Positions 32,870 through 44,626 are shown, counted from the stretch's first letter. The stretch is 64,000 bases of DNA from Cololabis saira (GCF_033807715.1 NC_084607.1:21213941-21277940); one strand, 5' to 3'. Notes: generated from the letters alone by a model not told the origin. Made by a program: numbers and translations.

Positions 32870-35015
32870 ATAGTTATTCATATATTGCTTCTGTATTTTG
32901 AGAAATTATACAATATAATACATGGATGGAACTGACCGCCACACTGCATTCAAAATGAAAACTGGTTTGGCTGAACCTGAGAATACATTTGTCATTATTC
33001 AAAACTAATTACAGCATTCATCACTGGGGGCAATTTATTTGAATTCTTGAAAGGACAGAGTTATATCGTTAAAGGCTTACCCATGAGGGAATGTTCAAAA
33101 AAAAGAAAGAAAAGAAAATGGATATTTTTAGAGGCAACCTTATTTATTTATTTATTTTCAGTGAGTCTTTGTTTTGTACCTCAGGACCACTATTAAGGGT
33201 AATAACCTGTGTGGGGATCTTTATTGCATGCTGCTACTGCAAGTATAACATACTCGCAAAACTAAACTCTGTATAATCTAACAAGACAAAGATTCTTAAA
33301 AACAAACACGCCCAAAGCAGATCATTATTCGGCTTCAAAATCAGAATATTAAAAGAGAATACCTTCTATACATGTCAAAATGTGAAATAGAAACTCGGGC
33401 TCTATGAGCTCATTTATTTGGATGATCAGAATTTAATGACAGCTTTTATTTTTGGACACTTTGGACACTTTTAAATTAAAAAAGTCAAGTATGGCTTTCT
33501 TCAGAGAAAAATGAGGAATGATCAAATATGTAACCTTCATCTGAGTGATCTCATGTGTATCTGTATTTGGTTGGATTTTTGCTTTAACAAGTACATAACA
33601 AGAGCTGATCCCTCCTCTTGAACTGAGGAAAGCATTTGAAGAAAATTACATCAAGGACGCATGCACATATTCACACAAACTCATCTTGTTATTTTTTTTC
33701 TTGAGAAGCTGGTTTAAAAAAAGGGTACACACTCAAACAAATTCACACAGAGTGGGAGAGCATGAGTCACTCTGTGTTCATAAGCAAGAAGCAGGGAAAC
33801 GTCATCAGTGCTCGGGATGTGCAGGCTTGGATGCATGTTTACCTAATGAATATCCTGAAAAATTGTAACACTTCACCCTTTTTTGATGTTCAGAATATAA
33901 TGCAATTACACACAGCAGAGGAGACGTCACAACTTCTTTTCACACTTAATAGCCGCTTTACTTTTGTCACATCACATAATGCCGCATTAAGATACTTTTA
34001 ATCCAGATGCCAGAGTAAAATGTTCCCATTTCATGCTTCAAGATATGTATTCCAGTCAGTCAAGTCAAAACCTTTACACACTTTATTAATGAGAAAACAT
34101 ACAGAGTTTTGGTGTTGAGGGTTCATGCAGAGGGGTGAATTTAAACTCACACAGTGCTATTTCTAGTATTCAGTGCATCCTGGCCACCACAGAACTCGCA
34201 GAAAATACAGCAGCTGGCGAAGATAAGAGTGCATCCATTTGTGGATTTCTGAGATAGTAATAGGGAATTTCAACTGGAACTTCTCCCTCAATTAATCAGG
34301 ATTAACTTTTGTTTGGCAACTAATCATTGTGAGTTGTTCAAGTCACATTTAAATCACTAACTCACCCTTTGCTTCAATAAGTCTTTGTGGGTTTTTTTAG
34401 GTTTTAGTTTTTTTTTTGTCAACCGTACATTGTTTACATGGTCAGGATGTGAGATGTCTGGGTCACAGAAATGAAGGTGTGAATGGTTGTGAAAGCACCT
34501 TGGAAGAGGATTTAAGGCTGCACTGTAAGCGTTTGATAGGTGAAACTTGAAGCCGCCTTGATGTATCTTCTTTATTTCCTTTTTAATGGATATGGCCTTT
34601 TTACATGTATTTTTTTCAAAGTCACTAATAAATGATCTGCCCTCTCTGTGTGGATATAATGTGACAGCCCTTGGACCCACAGGCATGTTCAGTAGCAATC
34701 TTTAAAAAAAAAAAGAATCTATTTATGACCGCAAGATCAAATACCATGTGTGGATTAAAATTTTACAACCAAGCCTCTTCGTAATACTATATTACCTTTA
34801 TGTTAATTAAAAACAAAGCAATACATTTTACTTACTTCCACAAGATTGAAACACTTGGAGTAATCACTCAATAACTATCACTAAATATCTTATCTTGAGG
34901 TGTGTGTCAGTGTGGCGGTGCATGCCTTCATGCATATATGTGAAAATGTGTGCCTTTTCTGTATGTTATTGGTTTGAAATCATTTTCTAAAATGCTCTCT
35001 TCAGCCCACGTCTCT
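32870..35015. other. gene-free stretch
   Basis: AT-rich. A 113-codon minus frame (34357-34698) is Lys/His-rich and unlike any family I know; there is no splice support. No repeats beyond short homopolymers. Confidence 0.4.
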
Positions 35016-35130
<115 letters not shown>

Positions 35131-35689
35131 ATCTGCATTCCAGCCCTGCAAAAAGTTGGGATGGGCCAGTTTATGGGCTAAATAAGGTCAAAAAAATAAT
35201 ATTTCAAAAAAGTGAAGTCAACACATGATGGTGACAGTTATTTAGTAGTGATTTATGATGTTGACTGAGTTTTATCAGAGTCTGGTTTGTCATAAAATAC
35301 ATAACAATATCATAGAAATGCTAAAAGACAATGTTCCTCTGTCTCCCTCTACAGTGCACTGCATTTTAAAACAATTTAAAGAATCTGCAGGCATTTCAGT
35401 GTGTAGCGGCCAATAAGTTAATCTTAAATTAGCCAAACAAGTGTTGGAAAGTTCTTAGCATCGCAAAGAGGCATATACAGGATCATTAGTGATTGTTATT
35501 GTAACCCAGTGGTAAATTGAGCCCAGTTATAATTTTAAGTTGGGAGTTTAATCTTTGAATTTAATTTAGATTTGTATTCGTTTATTAAGCAGTCACTAAG
35601 TTGATTTGATCCACACTTGTTTCTGATTGGATACACTTGCCACCTACAGCTATTGAATCAGGAAAAAAGAAATGAGTCCTTCCCCCTTC

Positions 35690-35820
35690 AGGAGTGAGTT
35701 CGTCTGTGCTGGTCCGAGTGGTACGTGTATGGCATCAACGCCAAATTCTGAGAACCAAGACCCAGAATCTGTAATCTCTCAATCAAGAAATCTCTCACAA
35801 AGAGTGCATTCATCTTTCTC
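35690..35820 (+). CDS. candidate exon, unrecognised
   Basis: A pyrimidine-rich acceptor (CCTTCCCCCTTCAG, ending near 35689) and a donor (TCTCG|GTAACA near 35820) bracket about 130 bases that are open on the plus strand and read 'SEFVCAGPSGTCMASTPNSE' and 'SVISQSRNLSQRVHSS'. Composition is plausible for a disordered Ser-rich segment. No family recognised; a chance occurrence is likely enough that this is only a candidate. Confidence 0.2.
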
Positions 35821-36118
35821 GGTAACAGTTTTCTTTTATCACCATCAGTTTTAAAACCATGTCTGTTTTTGAACCGTCCTTTTCAGTTACACTTTTTTTT
35901 TTCAGCCGCAATTCTGAAATGAGTGTCAAATTAGCACCGTGTCAATCTACTTATCTTATTGACTACTGCATGACCTAGCACCTCGCATGGATGTCGGCAC
36001 GCCAAAAACGTGCTTGTCGCAGTCAATCAAGTTGGTAATGTCTGTCCCTCCTTCATCATATATGATAAAGTTGTTGTAATTGTTAAAGCTATTGTGATTC
36101 ATGACATTAACAACTTAC

Positions 36119-36155
36119 CTCTGGCGTCGAGGCTGCTGAGGCTTCCAGGACCCAT
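36119..36155 (-). CDS. candidate first coding exon, unrecognised
   Basis: On the minus strand an ATG at 36155 in strong context (A at -3, G at +4) opens 12 codons, 'MGPGSLSSLDAR', that run into a perfect donor CCAGAG|GTAAGT (intron from 36118). The upstream sequence stays open for several codons. A short first exon is compatible, but no partner exon is identified in the window on this strand. Confidence 0.2.
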
Positions 36156-36394
36156 GATGTTCTCCTTGACGAAGGATATGGCAAGCCCCCAAAGAGAAAG
36201 AAGTTATCATGTGCCAGGGAGGAAGACCACCTTGTTGTTCTCCTTCTCAGTTTAAGGTCCATGCTGTGCTAAGAATATCTCACATTCACAAGCCTACCAA
36301 CTTCACCTTTGTGCCAACAAAACCAAATAAGATCCCTAAAGACTAAACTCATTCAAAGAACCAGGAAACATTAGGACAACTATGCTGGGATAAA

Positions 36395-36690
36395 GTTATC
36401 CAATTCAATTCAAATCAATTTTATTTGTATAGCGTCTAATACAACAGATGTTGTCTCTAGACCCTTTCCAGAGACCCAGAACATGACCCCTGAGCAAATT
36501 ATTACATAAACAATGGCAGGTAAAAACTCCCCTAGTGGGAAAAAAGCCTTAAGCCAAACAGTGGCAAGGAAAAACTCCCCTTTAGGAGGGAAGAAACCTT
36601 GAGCAGGACCAGGCTCATAAGGGGGGACCCTCCTGCCGAAGGCCAGACTGGGGGGGGTCGGGGACGTCAGCAGCACACAGCAGGCATCTG
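36395..36690 (-). repeat. LINE/SINE 3'-end-like fish repeat, copy 1
   Basis: The minus strand reads 'CGGCAGGAGGGTCC', 'GGTCCTGCTCAAGGTTTC', 'GGGAGTTTTTCCTTGCC' and ends with a TATACAAATAAAATTGATTTG-like tail near 36405. The tail (AATAAAATTGAATTG type) is typical of retroposon 3' ends. It is homologous to 43070-44045 and provides an uninterrupted version of the site where the 801-bp MITE inserted. The autonomous family is not certain. Confidence 0.7.
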
Positions 36691-36830
36691 GAAGCAGCAG
36701 CGGGATGACCAGAGGGGGGTGGGGGACCACAGGCAGGTGGAAGCAGCAACGGGATGACCGGGGGGGGGCGCAGGCAGGTGGAAGCAGCAACGGGATGACC
36801 GAGGGTGGGGGGGGGGCCGGAGGCCATCAC
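36691..36830. repeat. minisatellite, about 41-49 bp unit, three copies
   Basis: The unit core GGAAGCAGCA(A/G)CGGGATGACC recurs starting at 36690, 36739 and 36780, separated by variable G-rich spacers. It continues the end of the adjacent retroposon-like repeat. Long open frames on the minus strand here (36410-36950) are Pro-rich readings of this repeat. Confidence 0.8.
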
Positions 36831-36869
36831 GCAGCTCCCGAAGCTCCGGCCTGCAAACATGCACAAAAG

Positions 36870-38320
36870 AGAAAAAGGGGGCCAGCACAAGTGTGCCTTT
36901 TGCACTAAGCAAAAGTCACTAAGCACTATGCTTTTGAACATTATGCGCATGTATTAAGATCTGTGAGTTTTGCAAAACCAAAAGTCAGGTTTAAATGTAT
37001 TTTAAGTTTTTTCTTTTATTTTTAAAGTACAATATAGTTCAAAGGAAAGCTATTCTGTGGCTTTGGGGTTTTATCTGTCTGTCATAGTCTCTCAGATCCT
37101 CCCTGCGGATCCAGACATTGGTCCACATATCTAGCTGTAGTCCTTGCGGGTTACATTATGAAAGCATTTGGATGCTGTATTTGGAGCTTGGGAAAAACTG
37201 AGCATATGGTGTCACACAGAGCCTAGCTGGGGAATACTGAGGGACTCTCATTAGATAACATCAACAGAAACTCACAGCCAACAGGTTAAAATCATGGACA
37301 CACTAAACCAGTATGAACAGCTTCCCACCTATGTTACGTCATAACGTGTGGAAGAAGAACACAGGCAATCGTGTCAGTCTCAGATGAGATTTCTTAATGG
37401 ATAAGGAGGGGCTCATTCCAGTTGAAAGGGACAATGTTTTATTTGACAATACTCGCAGAATGAAGCATACGGTTAGCAATACCAGCTTTTGAAGTGGAAG
37501 GTGAGTAGTAATTACATCTTTAAATTCACAGATTACAATACAGTGCCATGATTCTTATAACTTTTAGGTAAACATATCATTGATCAAGCTGAATATGCAG
37601 TGATTGCAATATTTGAAATGCCCCTGGTAGGACCTGTGGCCAAGGATTGAGTAAGAACGCATCACAGGAAAAACACTGTGTTTTCATGCTTGGCAGGACA
37701 CAGAGTAAGTGTGCACGTGTGTTACATCAGGTAATTACCATGAGTAATTATTACCAGCCTCCAAGACACAGCCAAAAACTTGAATTTAGAATGTTTTTGG
37801 CTATGGAAAAAAGAGATGGATTTATTGATAATGTATTTTTAAAAAGTGTATTATTTCCTTGAACATGGTGAATCCAGCCCCCAGTCCGAGTGTGATAATG
37901 AGAGCACAGCAGTAAGACAAAGTTTGAAATCTTGCTGTGAAGGTTAGGCCAATATATCAACCGACGCCAGGGGTCTGACGTGTCTCTGAGCACTTCGGTT
38001 TATTTTCCCTGCTCTTTCATCACTTTTCTTAGTGCCTCGGTTGGCTGTCCAACCTGGCCTGCAGGAGTTTGGGAATGACAGACTACAAGCTTGTCCAATG
38101 TCAGAGTCCACCATGATGAGGGAAAATAATGGCCATGTGGATACACACACCTGCACACAAGAAGAACACACACTCTAAAGAGGCTGGCAGGTAAACTGTT
38201 GATGGAGTTCATAACTACGTGTGACCTGTTGAACTCATTTCATTTGAATCAGTTCAAGTGTCTCCATATTCAACTGTCAAGTTGGTTCAACAATATATAT
38301 TTTTTCTTTCTATTATGCAA
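36870..38320. other. gene-free stretch
   Basis: No supported gene. Overlapping minus frames at 37751-38212 lie in three frames with no clear domain. Confidence 0.4.
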
Positions 38321-38324
38321 CCCC

Positions 38325-38428
38325 ATTCATTCATTCATTCATTCATTCATTCATTCATTCATTCATTCATTCATTCATTCATTCATTCATTCATTCATTC
38401 ATTCATTCATTCATTCATTCATTCATTT
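38325..38428. repeat. (ATTC)n microsatellite
   Basis: About 26 perfect ATTC units. Confidence 0.97.
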
Positions 38429-38507
38429 TCTAGATCCACCTATCCCAGCTCAGGTTAGATTAAATGCCTGGTAAACCCTGGACAGATCCAGTCCATCATG
38501 GGGCATC
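38429..38507 (+). repeat. common fish repeat module next to (ATTC)n
   Basis: 'TTTTCTAGATCCACCTATCC' and 'ACCCTGGACAGATCCAGTCC' resemble the widespread fish module in which a tetranucleotide array precedes 'TTTTCTATACCC...CCTATCCCAGCT...ACCCTGGACAGG'. A second weaker copy is at 50366-50435. Confidence 0.5.
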
Positions 38508-38509
38508 TT

Positions 38510-39270
38510 TAATCTTACTAAATAAATTTGCATTGATCTTTGTGAAGCTGCAACAGTTGAGATGCATGGAAATGATAGTATTTTTTGTTCTAAGTTAACA
38601 ACTGTGTCCTCCAAAAAACGTTGTAATTAGCTCATGTCCATATTTGCTACATTTTTCCTTCTAAGTTCATCCCTCTATTCCTAAATATCCTAAAAGCAGC
38701 ACCCCACTGATACAAGAAATAATAGGAAGTTTCAGTGTGCTCTATTTTCTCAATAGAAAGATTGTTCACATAAGGTAGCTCAGTGGCATGTTCAAAGAAC
38801 AGCCAAAAGGATAAACACAGTTCATCTACAAGTATTTAACGCACTTCTATGTATACAGTCAAATCTGAACTTGAGGGTAAGAACATTTGTTTATTTAACA
38901 CTGTGAACTGCCTAACAATGTTGGGTGTTCAGCTACTTCCATTATTAAAGGCCATCATTATTTGAATTACTGTTTAAAAATATATACATATTAAATGTGA
39001 AGTAATAAAATGGAAAAATGAAAATCAGCAGGGCATTTTTTTAGATATTTGGTGAGATGATTTATGATTATGTGGAAAGCTCTTAAAACTAGGTAAAAAC
39101 TGCTTTAGAAAACCTTCCCTTCTTCCACAGGAACTCAGAGTAAGTAGTTGCCAGGTGCTGCTCATGAATTTGAGCGCCTCAATAAACATTGAAGATTTGC
39201 ACTTTATTGGTCAACAACATTCAGGCGTTTTAGCATATTTTCGAGGACACAAGACATCATCAGTGATCTT
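38510..39270. other. gene-free stretch
   Basis: AT-rich; nothing recognised. Confidence 0.45.
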
Positions 39271-39640
39271 AGAAAGAAAATTATTGTTGCTCATAAATCT
39301 GGAAAGGGTTGTAAGGTCATTTTCAAACAAATTGGAAGTCCATTATGAAAAACTACATCTCAGACTCTAGAGACCCCAATTAACATGTTAAATGCAAAAG
39401 GTCATGGAGTACAATTGCAAAATGACTGAGCAAGTGTGGCTTCTTTGGAAGTGGTTTTAAGAGAAATCATTTTTTCTCCAAAGAGAACATCGCAGCTGAG
39501 CTTTGATTTGCAAAGTTGTATTTGAAAAAAGACTATTGAGTGAACCACAGATGAAACCAAAGTGGAATGATATGCCTAAAGCATATTTTCGGGTTTCGTA
39601 CCTATTGTCAAACATTGTGGTGGAGGGATGTTAAGTTAAC
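39270..39640 (+). pseudogene. Tc1-like transposase scrap, N-terminal DNA-binding part
   Basis: Read in broken frames, the plus strand gives 'IVAHKSGKG'-like and 'FKQIGSPL'-like pieces, then 'VAFEKR'-style and 'PQMKPKWNDM'-like pieces. Their order and spacing recall the helix-turn-helix region of Tc1 transposases. Ends are not recognised. Similarity is weak and recalled only. Confidence 0.35.
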
Positions 39641-39939
39641 CTTTGCAATAGGACTTATGCTAACAGATGGGTTGAATAATGTGTGAATGTTTTCTGAAAA
39701 CAGTGTAGTTAAATAATTAAAATGAATATGTAATAAATGCATTGACAATATACACACATTTATCATCTCTAGACCACGTGTATGTGTTATTCGAGTAGCC
39801 CATTCCACTTCAGTGTGCCCTAGTCCCCAACAACTAACGTGGACCCTGTTAATGCTGGATTTTGCCCTCGCCCTGATACAAACCTCCACCAGTAGCATCA
39901 TTTGAACCTTTTGTACTTTTTTTTTTTTTTTAACTTTAT

Positions 39940-40268
39940 TTAAAGGAGCATGAGGCAGGATTGAGGTAGGATTTATGAAAAAAATTCGTATACGTTTTAA
40001 GTTTTCTAGTAATAATGTCAGATGAAGCGTTCCAAACCAAAAAGAATGAGCCCTCTAGCGTATCTCTCCGTTGCCTTGAACAGGCTGTGTGCTGCAAAAT
40101 GTGCTGCAATTCCGGACCGGAATTTCCCGCGCTGTCCTGCGGATGTGACGTCAAATGACGCTGCATGCACGTTCTCCTGTGCCGGCTTCGCTGTTGGCTG
40201 CAGTAACCCCGACGGTCGTCGTGGCGCTAATGAGTCTCATTTCTTAAAGGAGCCTCATGCTCCTTTAA
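39940..40268 (+). mobile_element. TTAA-flanked MITE, copy 2 (piggyBac-like)
   Basis: Left end TTAA|AGGAGCATGAGG (TTAA at 39940-39943) and right end CCTCATGCTCCT|TTAA (TTAA at 40265-40268): a perfect 12-bp inverted repeat flanked by TTAA, the hallmark of piggyBac-type insertion. About 321 bp long and noncoding. It shares about 230 bp with the truncated copy at 2440-2693. The right end is preceded by another 'TTAAAGGAGC' (40244-40253), making a local palindrome. Confidence 0.75.
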
Positions 40269-40269
40269 C

Positions 40270-41085
40270 ATTTCAATTTACAAAATTCCTTTGAAGAAAC
40301 ATTAGTTTGCATCTGAAGATCCACATACTTCATGCCACTGGAGTGTTATACGTGCGTATGGCGAGTATGAGAGCATATTTCGAAAAAAAAAAACAGCTGC
40401 AGCAGCAAAGAAGAGACAATTGGCGAAAGTTGTATGTACTTAATACATACACAAAATAACTACAAATGCATATCAGAACAACATGATAGATTTCACTAGG
40501 TATTATCTTTCCCAACACTTGTATACCCCCCTCATATCTTGAAATGTGATGTCCCAGCATCCCTGACAACAGTGGTCGCTGTCAATCTCGTTTTTAGCGC
40601 GCTCTGCAGTGTTACTAACTTACAAAAATGAAAAGGAAGCAGACAACCACTCAATTTTAAAAAAAAAAAGAAAGAAGGCTGTGAAAGAAAGTGATGGGTC
40701 CAATGTCCAGCAGCAGAAGATATTAACGAGGCTGTTAGCCACTGATGGATTAATTATGCAAGTTCATCTTAAGGTAAGATATCAAATCACCCTACCTACT
40801 TATAAATCTGTTTAAGGGAAATATTTGCCTTTTTTTTACTCTCTCTCTCTCTTTCTGTCTTCTGCTCCCTCCATCTCCTTTTTGCATTTGGACTTTAACT
40901 GTTTGAAGTTAAACCCGGATGTCCCTGTGATATTGTTGCACTGACATAGTGAATACAATACGTTGCGTTTGTCAGATACGCTTTTTCTGCTCTCTAACTC
41001 AACCGCTTGCTGTCCGTGGTGCAGAAAACGGATGCGTATTGCATAAAGGCCCATTGGCTGAATTTACGCCACTGAGGGAGGAGAC
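40270..41085. other. unclassified stretch, partly repeat-like
   Basis: No gene. A short A run and 'CTCTCTCTCT' run near 40840 are the only simple repeats. From about 40910 the sequence becomes GC-richer and probably belongs to the repeat that follows. Confidence 0.35.
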
Positions 41086-41089
41086 AGAG

Positions 41090-41276
41090 AGAAACTCAGG
41101 CTTTATTGAAGTAAACCTGCTAGCGAGCAGGTTAGGTTCAGAGGGTCAGTTGCCATAGTAACTGACTCAGAGTTTGAGTTAAATCGCTTTCTGGAACTGA
41201 AAACTCCGGATTTCCCTCATCTCAGGCTTAACGAACTCAGAGTTTTCACAAAACCCGCTTCCTGGAATACCCCCTA
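41090..41276 (+). repeat. non-autonomous DNA transposon fragment
   Basis: Contains the palindrome CCTGCTAGCGAGCAGG, 'CAGTTGCCATAGTAACTGAC', 'AACTCAGAGTTTTCAC' and ends 'AAACCCGCTTCCTGGAATA'. This combination is familiar from an abundant fish MITE family. The partner terminal repeat was not found upstream, so the copy is partial. Confidence 0.5.
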
Positions 41277-41279
41277 TGG

Positions 41280-42640
41280 AATGGCACAACCAGTGCAGGA
41301 TCATAGAGTACAGGAACATCTACATTGAGTATGGGTGGAAGTCCCAAAGTCAAGTCAGGAGATACCTCCACGGGTGGTGGACAATGAAAGAGCAAAGGGT
41401 TCTGTAGGATTTCCAGATCTAGACCAATACACTGGCAATGCCTAACCAACCAGACATTGTAGGAGTCGTCAAACTCCATAAGAGAGCAGTGATTAACAAT
41501 CACTGGCCATCCCAAATTCAGCTCAGTTCAGTTCAAGCGACAGCGATGTCAAGAAGAAGGAAAATTGCTGATTGATACAAATTTATACCTTGAGCAAACT
41601 TATGTAGATTTAATGCAAAAATGAGCTTTTGTGTAGACTTTTGTGTTGACAAGTTTACTTTGTCTTACTCTTCAGTGAGCTTCTGTAAATAAGACCTGCA
41701 AACGTAAACATAGTGTAAAGCCTCTGTATGAACATCACTAAGATGTCCCTATGATACATGGCAAAAAGATTGACAAATCTGATTTTGATCTTTCATTCAC
41801 ACTGATTTCAAAGAATTGAGTACAAAAATATAACAACATGAATGAGTGAAGTTTGAAATGACATTGAAAAAAAAAACAAGAATGAGAAAGATTCCTACAG
41901 AAGGGACTGGCATATGCAAAGCATATGGTGCCTCTTTAAGTCTGCAGGAAGGAACAGCCGGTGAAACATTTCCTTCTCTCGACTGCATCAAGAGGAAGAG
42001 AAAGCAAGGTGTTGCATATTCATGACAGCATAAGGTATCTGCTGAGATGTCAGAGGGGCAGGTCAGGGCTTTGAACACACTAACTTCACTAAAGATTCTG
42101 TTAGATAGCATCTCACAAGACACTTCTGCAAGAGTCCAAACTGTCAGAGCCTCCTTGTTGTGGCAGAAGTCAATGAACCATTGACCCCAGCAGGTGGAAG
42201 GCTGCCAGGAGCCAAAGGCCAATCAAATCAATACCATCCGGCAAACACTAGGGTCATAGGTTCTGTTTGTGTACGTGTGCATGTGTCAGTCTCAGTTTCC
42301 AGTCTTGTAAATGTAGGGCCCTTTTTTATAAATGACTAACAAACGGCCCATTAGCTGTTTGGTGTTCGTTAGCTATAAAATAACTAATTTATTCCCCCCA
42401 TAAAATGCTGTGAATAATAGGTTGTTACCAATCTAAATCTACTTTCTCCCTATGCTCTTTGTATTTTGTATACTTAGAGGTTAAGGAGGATATGGGAACT
42501 ATTTGGTCCAGACATTTTCAGCAATTGGTGTTCAGATATTTGCCTCACAGTAGATTATTTCTTTTTTTCGTTTCTTTTATTTTGGTTGATTAAGAAGATT
42601 TTTTCATTTTCATTTTATAGTAGTAAATAGAATTAAACTG
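41280..42640. other. gene-free stretch
   Basis: Includes the window's longest unexplained open frame outside transposons (41797-42222, minus, 141 codons). It begins 'MAFGSWQPSTCWGQW' and ends in a hydrophobic segment. No domain or splice evidence supports it as a gene, so I leave it uncalled. Confidence 0.35.
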
Positions 42641-43117
42641 CAGGGGGACACCGACATTATTCACTGAGTGATGCCCCTTATCCTTTTTCTCTTCTTCTCT
42701 TTCCTTTCTTCAACTTAATCCACAGTTGTTATTAACAATAGATCACAATTGTGCACTATTGTTCTTGTACTTTGTTGTGCTGGTCTGCCCCCTCTTTTTC
42801 TCTTCTGTGTACGTTTGCAGGCTATAGCTTCCAGAGCTGCATGCTGACCTGCAGTTCCACCCTCTGACCATCCCAGTGTCTGCTATCCACACATGTTTAT
42901 ATAGTCATCTCTGAAGTACACTAACTAATCATGTATCAGTCATGTGTACATAGAACTCCTATTTCTCCAGCTAACAGATAATAACTACTTATATATCTTG
43001 TATTTTGTATAATTGACTATATCTGTGTCTCTCCACTCTATTCTTCATCTTCTCTTTTCCTGCTCTACTTGGCTGGCTGTCGGCAGGAGGGTCCCTCCCT
43101 TATGATCCAGGTCCTGC

Positions 43118-43918
43118 TTAAAGGTATTGTGACATGAAAAACACATTTTTCTTGATTTTTTGTGTTTTGTTGGGTGTCTTGACATCAATTACACTTTTAA
43201 CATTCAGTGTATTGTGTGCTTTCTGGGATTTTCCGCATAACTATGCAAAAACGGCTCATCTGGTTTGGTGGCGGGTCATTACGTAACGACCCGCTAAATC
43301 ACTGCCCCCTCCACCCAGCTCCCTGCCTCTCCTCTCCAGTGCACCATAAAGGCTGATTTATGGTTCCGCGTTACACCGACGCAGAACCTACGGCGTAGGG
43401 TTACGCGGCGACGCGCACGGTACGCTGAACCCTACGGCGTAGGCTCTGCGTCGATTTAACGCGGAACCATAAATCAGGCTTAACACGGAGCTGTTTAGAG
43501 CCTCTTTTGTTCTAATCACTGGAGGACAACTGCTAAGAAGACCCGCGGCCACTGACTGGACTTAAGACAAGGGGACAGTGCTGCTTGCATGCCTTTATTT
43601 TTATGATTGTTTGCTCTGGTTCGCCCTGCTGCTTTTCCGTGCTTCGCCTGTCGCTCCCGGCTTAACTCTCCGACGCCGCTGTGAGCGTATGGCTGGAGGA
43701 GGAGGAGGTTTGGAGGAGGAGCGGCGCAATGATTGACAGGAAAGGGGGGAAAGGAAGCGTTTTTCACGGGGCAAAAAAACACTGTAATAAAAAGCCAGGA
43801 ATGGAGTACTAGAGTGAAGTTTTTCTTGTTACACTCTTTTAGACACATTTGAGGGATGTTGGCCAAGACTTTTAATAGTGTTAAAAGCATGTTAAAAATG
43901 ATGTCACAATACCTTTAA
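43118..43918. mobile_element. 801-bp TTAA MITE (piggyBac-like)
   Basis: Ends are TTAA|AGGTATTGTGACAT (left, TTAA at 43118-43121) and the complement of TTAA|AGGTATTGTGACATCAT (right, TTAA at 43915-43918). TTAA is duplicated at both sides of the element. The related repeat at 36.6 kb reads straight through at this point (CCTGCTCAAGGTTTC), confirming the insertion. The interior is noncoding, with a CpG-rich middle that includes a smaller MITE (43347-43484). No transposase; it would depend on a piggyBac-type enzyme supplied elsewhere. Confidence 0.85.
43347..43484. mobile_element. palindromic MITE copy 2, nested in the TTAA MITE
   Basis: The ends AGGCTGATTTATGGTTCCGC (43349 on) and their near-complement ending AAATCAGGCT (43480) are both flanked by TAA, the 3-bp duplication typical of PIF/Harbinger. 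Almost the whole sequence folds on itself, including CCTACGGCGTAGG twice. Same family as 12217-12307. Confidence 0.75.
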
Positions 43919-44160
43919 GGTTTCCTTCCCTCTACAAGGGGAGTTTTTTCTTACCACTGTTTGCCTTAAAATTGCTCTGGGTCTCTGGAAAGCGACTAGA
44001 AACAACTTGTATTGTAATAGACGCTGTATAGATAAAATTGAATTGATATTGAATACAGCAGTATGACTAATGCTTCAGCATTAAATTTCAGTCCTTAAAG
44101 CTTCTCTGCAGACAGAAACTGCAAATTGAGTTGTAAGAGTAAAGTAACCAATCTCTTCGA

Positions 44161-44626
44161 GTGGGGTTGGGTTCTGTTCCACTCTGGAGTTCCCAAAGTG
44201 AGAAGCACCGCTCAGGGGTGGGCATATTTATTACCCCCCGGCTCGGTGCCTGTACATTGGGGTTCAAACAGGTGAATGAGAAGGTAGCCTCCCTCCACCT
44301 TTGGGTAGGTGGAAGAGTCCTGACTGTTGTTTTGTGCTTATGCACCTAACAGCAGTTCAGAATACCCACCCTTTTTGGAGTACTAGGGTGGGGTGTTTGA
44401 AAGTGCCCCTGCTGAGCACTCCCTCTTTCTGCTAGGGTACCAGAATGCTCACGTGGGCAATGACAGTGAGACCTGGAAAGGCATGATAAGGAGGAACAGC
44501 TTTGTTACGGATTGGCCATTAAAAAGACCATGTTCAAGCATGAGGATGTCCACAGGTCGTATCATTCGACTTGCGGCCATATTTCTTCGACACTTGGGTG
44601 AGGAGAGGAGCAGAGCTGTAAACTGA
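44161..44626 (+). pseudogene. Rex3 endonuclease-domain remnant
   Basis: Two frames: 44161-44349 with 'SVPLWSSQSEKHRSGVGIF' and 'VNEKVASLHLWVGGRVLTVV', then 44393-44626 with '[16 protein letters not shown]'. The latter corresponds to the 'GDFNAHVG' catalytic block of the apurinic-type endonuclease, with the catalytic Asp changed to Tyr. In the intact element this domain nicks the target DNA. A frameshift near 44350-44390 separates the two. Confidence 0.7.

Larger units (their letters stand above)
42640..44045 (+). repeat. LINE/SINE 3'-end-like fish repeat, copy 2, interrupted
   Basis: Homologous to 36395-36690 in the shared 3' region: 'CGGCAGGAGGGTCC' and 'GGTCCTGC' before the insertion; 'GGTTTCCTTCCCTC', 'GGGAGTTTTTTCTTACCACTG' style and the tail 'AGATAAAATTGAATTG' after it, near 44044. 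The upstream part (42640-43080) looks like the 3'UTR-like section of the same element. It is split by the 801-bp MITE at 43118-43918. Confidence 0.65.

Noticed and set aside
34357..34698. 113-codon minus frame
   Set aside because: Lys/His-rich and without recognised family or splice context.
36410..36950. Pro-rich minus-strand frames of up to 126 codons
   Set aside because: They overlap in three frames over a G-rich minisatellite and a retroposon tail; composition, not coding, keeps them open.
41797..42222. 141-codon minus frame
   Set aside because: Longest unexplained frame, but no domain, no splice signals and low-complexity hydrophobic end. Length alone is within chance for 64 kb in six frames.
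43516..43890. 124-codon minus frame inside the TTAA MITE
   Set aside because: Lies in a noncoding MITE and has no recognisable transposase similarity.
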